This document shows positions 55,668-59,981 of a DNA stretch of 59,981 bases, piece by piece; positions within the stretch are counted from its first letter, which is position 1; each line of letters opens with the position of its first letter. Made by a program: the position numbers and the translations under genes. This stretch comes from Desulfobacillus sp041396245 (GTDB lineage: Bacteria > Pseudomonadota > Gammaproteobacteria > Burkholderiales > Rhodocyclaceae): the NCBI GenBank assembly GCA_041396245.1, contig JAWKYW010000018.1:1-59981 (forward strand), read 5' to 3'. Under the pieces are notes generated by a model, which saw only the letters and a list, made by a program, of their open reading frames with translations, made no database searches and was not told where the DNA came from.

Positions 55668-58275
55668 AACCGACAAGCCCTGGCACACCGAATCCGTCGA
55701 GGCGGCGCTCGCCGCCCTCGACGCCGTGCCGCAGGGACTGACTTTCGCCGAGGCCGGGGCGCGCCTGGCGCGGCACGGCCGCAATGCGCTGCCGGAAGGC
55801 CGCAGCCGATCCGTCGTGCGCATGGTGATCGACCAGTTCTCCGACTTCATGATCCTGGTGCTGATCGCCGCGGCGATCGTCTCCGGCATCGTCGGCGAGC
55901 CGGTCGACACCATCGCCATCGTCGTCATCGTGCTGCTGAATGCCGTCATCGGCTTCACCCAGGAATGGCGCGCCGAGCGCGCCATGGCGGCGCTGCGGCG
56001 GATGGCCGCGCCCTCGGCGCGCGTGCGCCGCGACGACGCCCTGCACGAGCTGCCGGCGACGGAGCTGGTGCCGGGCGACATCGTGCTGCTGGAAGCCGGC
56101 AACGTCGTGCCGGCCGACCTGCGCCTGATCGAGGCGGCGCAACTGGCCGCGGCCGAGGCGGCGCTCACCGGCGAATCGCAGCCGGTCGACAAGCGCACGG
56201 AGGCCATCGCCGAGGCGCAGCTGCCCCTCGGCGACCGCGCCAACATGGCCTGGAAGGGCACGCTGGTGGTGGGCGGCCGCGGCAGCGGCGTCGTCGTCGC
56301 CACCGGCCTCGACACCGAGCTGGGGCGCATCGCGCGGCTGCTCGAAAGCGCCGAGGAAGTCAGGACGCCGCTGCAGAAGCGCCTCGCCCGTTTCGGCGCG
56401 CGCCTGGCCTGGGCGGTGCTGGCCATCTGTGCGATCGTCTTCCTCGCCGGCCTCCTGCGCGGCGAGCCGCCGGTACTGATGTTCCTCACCGCCGTCAGCC
56501 TCGCCGTGGCGGCCATCCCCGAGGCGCTGCCGGCGGTGGTGGCCATCTCGCTGGCGCTGGGCGCGGCGAAGCTGGTCAGGCAGAACGCCCTGATCCGCCG
56601 CCTGCCGGCGGTGGAAACCCTCGGCTCGATCACCTACATCTGCTCCGACAAGACCGGCACGCTGACGCAGAACCGCATGCAGGCGGAGGTTTTCTTCGCC
56701 GCAGGCGAGGAATCGGCGGCCGAACCCTGGCCGAGCCTGTTCCGCTGCATGGCGCTGGCCAACGACGCCGCGCCCGACGCGTCGGGCGGCCTCGTCGGCG
56801 ACCCGACCGAGGTGGCGCTGCTGGAGGCGGCGATGGCGCACGGCGTCGATGTCGCCGCGCTGAAAAGTCAGTCGCCGCGCCACGGCGAGTTCCCCTTCGA
56901 TTCCGAGCGCAAGCGCATGGCGACGGTGCATCCCGCCGAGGGCGGCTTCCTGGTCTGCGTCAAGGGCGCGCCGGAGGCCGTGCTGGAACGCTGCCCCTGG
57001 CAGCTGACCGCGCACGGACCGGTGCCGTTCGACGCCGCCGAAACGCTGGCGCAGGCCGAGCGCATGGCGGCGCGCGGCCTGCGCGTGCTGGCCGTCGCCG
57101 AACGCCGCACCGACAGCCTGCCGGCGGACATCGCCGAAGCGGAGAGCGACCTCACCTTCCTCGGCCTGGTCGGCCTGATGGACCCGCCGCGCGAGGAGGC
57201 CGCGGCGGCCGTCGAGGAATGCCGCACGGCCGGCATCGTGCCGGTGATGATCACCGGCGACCACCCCGCCACGGCACGCGCCATCGCCTCCCGCCTCGGC
57301 ATCCTCGACCAGGGCGGCCGCGTCGTCAGCGGCGCCGAGCTGGCCGCGCTGTCCGACGCCGACTTCGCCGCGCAAGTGAAGGACATCCGCGTCTACGCCC
57401 GCGTCGACCCGGAGCAGAAGATCCGCATCGTCCAGGCATTGCAGGCGGCCGGCGAATTCGCCGCCATGACCGGCGACGGCGTAAACGACGCGCCGGCGCT
57501 GAAGGCCGCCGACATCGGCGTGGCGATGGGCAAGGGCGGCACCGACGTCGCCCGCGAGGCGGCGCACATGGTGCTGCTCGACGACAACTTCGCCTCCATC
57601 GTGCATGCCGTGCGCGAGGGACGGCGCATCTTCGACAACATCCGCAAGTTCATCAAATACACGATGACCAGCAACTCGGGCGAGATCTGGACCATCTTCC
57701 TCGCCCCCTTCCTCGGCCTGCCGATCCCGCTGCTGCCGATCCACATCCTCTGGATCAACCTCGTCACCGACGGCCTGCCCGGCCTGGCGCTCGCCGCCGA
57801 ACGCGCCGAGCGCGACGTCATGCGCCGCCCGCCGCGGCGGCCCGAGGAGAGCATCTTCGCCCACGGCATGTGGCAGCACATGCTCTGGGTCGGCCTGCTG
57901 ATGGGGGCGGTCTGCCTCGTGCTGCAGGCCTGGTCGATCCACCACAGCGGCGCGCACTGGCAGACCATGGTGTTCACCGTGCTGTGCCTGTCCCAGCTCG
58001 GCCACGCCCTGGCCATCCGCTCGGAAAGGGATTCGCTGTTCCGCATCGGCTTCGCCAGCAACCCGCTGCTCGCCGCCGCCGTGCTCGGCACCCTGGCCCT
58101 GCAGCTGGCGACGATCTACGTGCCCCTGCTCAATCCGATCTTCAAGACCGTGCCGCTCGACTGGGACGAATTGCTGCTGTGCCTGGTCCTGTCGACGGTG
58201 GTGTTCTTCGCCGTCGAGGCGGAGAAGTGGCTGGTGCGGCGCGGCCTGCTCTATCGCGAGCGCGCGGCGCGCTGA
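55657..58275 (+). CDS. P-type cation ATPase, Ca2+-type (P2A)
   Basis: An 872-aa pump. It has the actuator TGES motif (EAALTGESQPVDK), the TM4 ion site AVAAIPEALPAVVAISLALG, the phosphorylated Asp in ICSDKTGTLTQNRM, KGAPE in the nucleotide domain, and MTGDGVNDAPALKAADIGVA. The C-terminal four helices (ILWINLVTDGLPGLALA) carry the second Ca2+-type site residues. Sequence fits the PMR1/SERCA-like group, and the coupled CaCA exchanger supports Ca2+ export. Confidence 0.93.
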   Translation: MATETDKPWHTESVEAALAALDAVPQGLTFAEAGARLARHGRNALPEGRSRSVVRMVIDQFSDFMILVLIAAAIVSGIVGEPVDTIAIVVIVLLNAVIGFTQEWRAERAMAALRRMAAPSARVRRDDALHELPATELVPGDIVLLEAGNVVPADLRLIEAAQLAAAEAALTGESQPVDKRTEAIAEAQLPLGDRANMAWKGTLVVGGRGSGVVVATGLDTELGRIARLLESAEEVRTPLQKRLARFGARLAWAVLAICAIVFLAGLLRGEPPVLMFLTAVSLAVAAIPEALPAVVAISLALGAAKLVRQNALIRRLPAVETLGSITYICSDKTGTLTQNRMQAEVFFAAGEESAAEPWPSLFRCMALANDAAPDASGGLVGDPTEVALLEAAMAHGVDVAALKSQSPRHGEFPFDSERKRMATVHPAEGGFLVCVKGAPEAVLERCPWQLTAHGPVPFDAAETLAQAERMAARGLRVLAVAERRTDSLPADIAEAESDLTFLGLVGLMDPPREEAAAAVEECRTAGIVPVMITGDHPATARAIASRLGILDQGGRVVSGAELAALSDADFAAQVKDIRVYARVDPEQKIRIVQALQAAGEFAAMTGDGVNDAPALKAADIGVAMGKGGTDVAREAAHMVLLDDNFASIVHAVREGRRIFDNIRKFIKYTMTSNSGEIWTIFLAPFLGLPIPLLPIHILWINLVTDGLPGLALAAERAERDVMRRPPRRPEESIFAHGMWQHMLWVGLLMGAVCLVLQAWSIHHSGAHWQTMVFTVLCLSQLGHALAIRSERDSLFRIGFASNPLLAAAVLGTLALQLATIYVPLLNPIFKTVPLDWDELLLCLVLSTVVFFAVEAEKWLVRRGLLYRERAAR
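55736..55745. repeat. GACTGACTTT dispersed 10-mer, inside ATPase gene start
   Basis: Encodes part of QGLTFA. The preceding GTGCCGCAGG equals that at the arsC copy. Confidence 0.8.
56864..56873. repeat. AAAGTCAGTC dispersed 10-mer, inside ATPase gene
   Basis: Encodes part of LKSQSPRH in the nucleotide-binding domain. Confidence 0.8.
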
Positions 58276-58392
58276 GCGCCGCCGGGCCTTCGTTTTTTCC
58301 GAAGGGCGATGACAGGTTTTTCCTGAGCGGCTTGCCCCTGCGCACCGCCTCGGCGAGAATGGCCTCGCCCCGACAAGAAGACGCCAGTACCG

Positions 58393-59981
58393 GTGACCGA
58401 TACGAGCCTCCTGTTCCTCGCCCTCGCCGCCGCCTTTGCCGGCGTGCCGCTGCCCCTGCTGGCGAGCCGCCGCGGCCGCGCCGCCGCGGCCTGGAGCTGC
58501 GCCGGCGTGATGGCCTTGTGCCTGGCGCTGCTCGCGCCGCTGATGCCGGCGGCCTTCGCCGGCGGCACGGTCGTCGCGCGCCTCGCCTGGCTGCCGGCGC
58601 ACGGCCTCGACCTGGCCCTGCGCCTGGACGGCCTCGGCATGCTGTTCGCCCTGCTCATCCTCGGCATCGGCCTGCTGGTGGTGCTCTACGCCCACTACTA
58701 CCTGCCGGTGGCCGACCGCCTCGGCCGCTTCTTCACGCTGCTGACGCTGTTCATGGCGGCCATGCTCGGCGTGGCGCTGTCGGAGAACCTGCTGCTGCTG
58801 GTGGTGTTCTGGGAGATCACCAGCCTGGCCTCCTTCCTGCTCATCGCCTACAAGCGCGAGCTGCACGATTCGCGCGTCGCCGCGCGCATGGCGCTGGCGG
58901 TGACCGGCGCCGGCGGCCTGGCGCTGCTGGCCGGCGTGCTGCTGCTCGGCCACATCGCCGGCAGCTTCGAGCTCACCACGGTCCTCGCCAGCGGAGAAAA
59001 AATCCGCAACCACGGCCTCTACCTGCCGATGCTGCTGCTGGTGCTCGCCGGCGCCTTCACCAAGTCGGCGCAGTTCCCCTTCCACTTCTGGCTGCCCAAC
59101 GCCATGGCGGCGCCGACGCCGGTGTCGGCCTACCTGCATTCGGCGACGATGGTGAAGGCCGGCGTCTTCCTGCTGGCGCGGCTGTATCCGGCGCTGTCGG
59201 GCACCGATGCCTGGTTCTACATCGTCGGCGGCGTCGGCGCCACGACCCTGGTGTATTCGGCCGGGGTGGCGCTGTTCCGCCACGACCTGAAGGGCCTGCT
59301 GGCCTATTCGACCACCAGCCACCTCGGCCTGATCACCCTGCTGTTCGGCCTCGACACGCCGCTGTCGGTGGTGGCCGGCGTCTTCCACGTCATCAACCAC
59401 GCCATCTTCAAGGCCTCGCTGTTCATGGCCGCCGGCATCGTCGACCACGAATGCGGCACGCGCGACATGCGCCGCGTGAACGGCCTGTTCCGCATCATGC
59501 CGATCACCGCCACCCTGGCCATCGTCGCCGCCGGCGCCATGGCCGGGGTGCCGCTCGCCAACGGCTTCATCAGCAAGGAGATGTTCTTCGCCGAAACCAT
59601 CGGCCATCCGGCCTTCGAGGAGGTCGGCTGGCTGCTGCCGCTGTTCGCCACCTTCGCCGGCGTGCTGGCGGTGGCCTATTCCTCGCGCTTCATCCACGAC
59701 GTCTTCTTCAACGGCGCGCCGGTCGACCTGCCGCGCCAGCCGCAGGAGCCGCCGCGCTGGCTGCGCGCGCCGATCGAGGTGCTGGTGGTGGCCTGCCTGC
59801 TGGTCGGCATCTTGCCGGAATGGAGCGTGGCGCCGCTGCTCGGCGCCGCGGCCGGCGCGGTGCTGCAGGGGCCGCTGCCGGCGTTCGAGCTGGCGCTGTG
59901 GCACGGCTTCAACGCACCCTTCGTCATGAGCCTGGTGGCGCTGGCCGGCGGCGTGCTGGTGTACGCCCTGCGCCATCCGCT
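58393..59981 (+). CDS. mnhA: MrpA/MnhA-type large antiporter subunit, 3' end cut by window edge
   Basis: An open frame from GTG at 58393 to the window end gives at least 529 residues of a NuoL/MrpA homologue: LLVVLYAHYYLPVADRLGRF, LLLLVVFWEITSLASFLLIA (Glu), FTKSAQFPFHFWLPNAMAAP (Lys), TPVSAYLHSATMVKAGVFLL and KGLLAYSTTSHLGLITLLFG. It lies 117 bases after the ATPase. It completes the Mrp set, but about 5 kb downstream of D instead of first in the operon. Confidence 0.92.
   Translation, partial: MTDTSLLFLALAAAFAGVPLPLLASRRGRAAAAWSCAGVMALCLALLAPLMPAAFAGGTVVARLAWLPAHGLDLALRLDGLGMLFALLILGIGLLVVLYAHYYLPVADRLGRFFTLLTLFMAAMLGVALSENLLLLVVFWEITSLASFLLIAYKRELHDSRVAARMALAVTGAGGLALLAGVLLLGHIAGSFELTTVLASGEKIRNHGLYLPMLLLVLAGAFTKSAQFPFHFWLPNAMAAPTPVSAYLHSATMVKAGVFLLARLYPALSGTDAWFYIVGGVGATTLVYSAGVALFRHDLKGLLAYSTTSHLGLITLLFGLDTPLSVVAGVFHVINHAIFKASLFMAAGIVDHECGTRDMRRVNGLFRIMPITATLAIVAAGAMAGVPLANGFISKEMFFAETIGHPAFEEVGWLLPLFATFAGVLAVAYSSRFIHDVFFNGAPVDLPRQPQEPPRWLRAPIEVLVVACLLVGILPEWSVAPLLGAAAGAVLQGPLPAFELALWHGFNAPFVMSLVALAGGVLVYALRHP

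Noticed and set aside
55633..59976. Very long minus-strand open frame (1447 codons) opposite the ATPase and MrpA genes
   Set aside because: Gln/Arg/His-rich low-complexity translation with no domain. It mirrors two clear genes on the plus strand, and high GC makes antisense frames open.
1..59981. tRNA, rRNA, CRISPR array, prophage
   Set aside because: No cloverleaf with CCA-end pattern, no ribosomal RNA signature, no regularly spaced repeats and no phage structural genes were recognised on reading; small RNAs cannot be excluded without a covariance search.

Overview
The window is high-GC, gene-dense bacterial DNA. It most resembles a betaproteobacterium of the Rhodocyclaceae/Sterolibacteriaceae type, a respiratory, facultatively sulfur-oxidising lineage. 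This rests on gene content: sulfide:quinone oxidoreductase, a TusA/YeeE/rhodanese cluster, a Tat Fe-S/NrfD/multihaem module, a neisserial-type porin, UmuDC and an Acr3-type ars operon. The family-level placement is inference, not a database result. No rRNA, tRNA or CRISPR array was seen.

Region 1 (1-11.3 kb) is accessory DNA. It holds the end of a umuDC operon whose UmuD lacks both catalytic residues, two HigBA-like toxin-antitoxin pairs, an orphan HTH gene behind a toxin stub, VapBC, an SRAP (YedK/HMCES) gene, a Fic gene bracketed by a 449-bp duplication of the SRAP 3' half, a decayed GNAT gene, a decayed IS91-family element with a tyrosine recombinase, and an antitoxin whose toxin has been cut to a stub. 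Nearly every toxin-antitoxin module has a palindrome at its promoter.

Region 2 (11.3-22.2 kb) has an RND efflux permease and adaptor, a tandem-thioredoxin protein, sulfide:quinone oxidoreductase, a major facilitator transporter overlapping an arsenate reductase, and a Crp/Fnr regulator with a MOT1-type transporter.

Region 3 (22.2-31.9 kb) starts with a cytochrome c'-like gene. It is followed by a 13-gene minus-strand run reading YeeE/YedE halves, TusA, tiny membrane proteins, a membrane-anchored rhodanese-fold protein, three small DsrE-like proteins, a secreted tandem rhodanese, a cytochrome c and an HbpS-like protein. This looks like a periplasm-to-cytoplasm sulfane-sulfur handling system. 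An ars operon (ArsR, Acr3, GDCCVxC protein, C_GCAxxG_C_C protein, ArsD-like stub) closes the region.

Region 4 (32-46.5 kb) encodes a Tat Fe-S protein, NrfD, a tetrahaem cytochrome with one CX3CH site, an unknown protein and a bacteriohemerythrin. After these come NhaD- and Kef-type antiporters with a solitary TRAP binding protein, a universal stress protein, a porin, a Sel1-repeat protein, and a MASE1 histidine kinase with a FixJ-type regulator.

Region 5 (46.5-60 kb) is a large Mrp-type cation/proton antiporter cluster with three MnhD-like subunits, interrupted by a universal stress protein, a Ca2+/cation exchanger and a Ca2+-type P-ATPase, and ending in an MrpA gene cut by the window edge.

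Across all regions the 10-mer GACTGACTTT/AAAGTCAGTC occurs ten times, in genes and between them, far above chance and twice as inverted pairs. Several REP-like palindrome families are also scattered, some supplying the 3' ends of genes.
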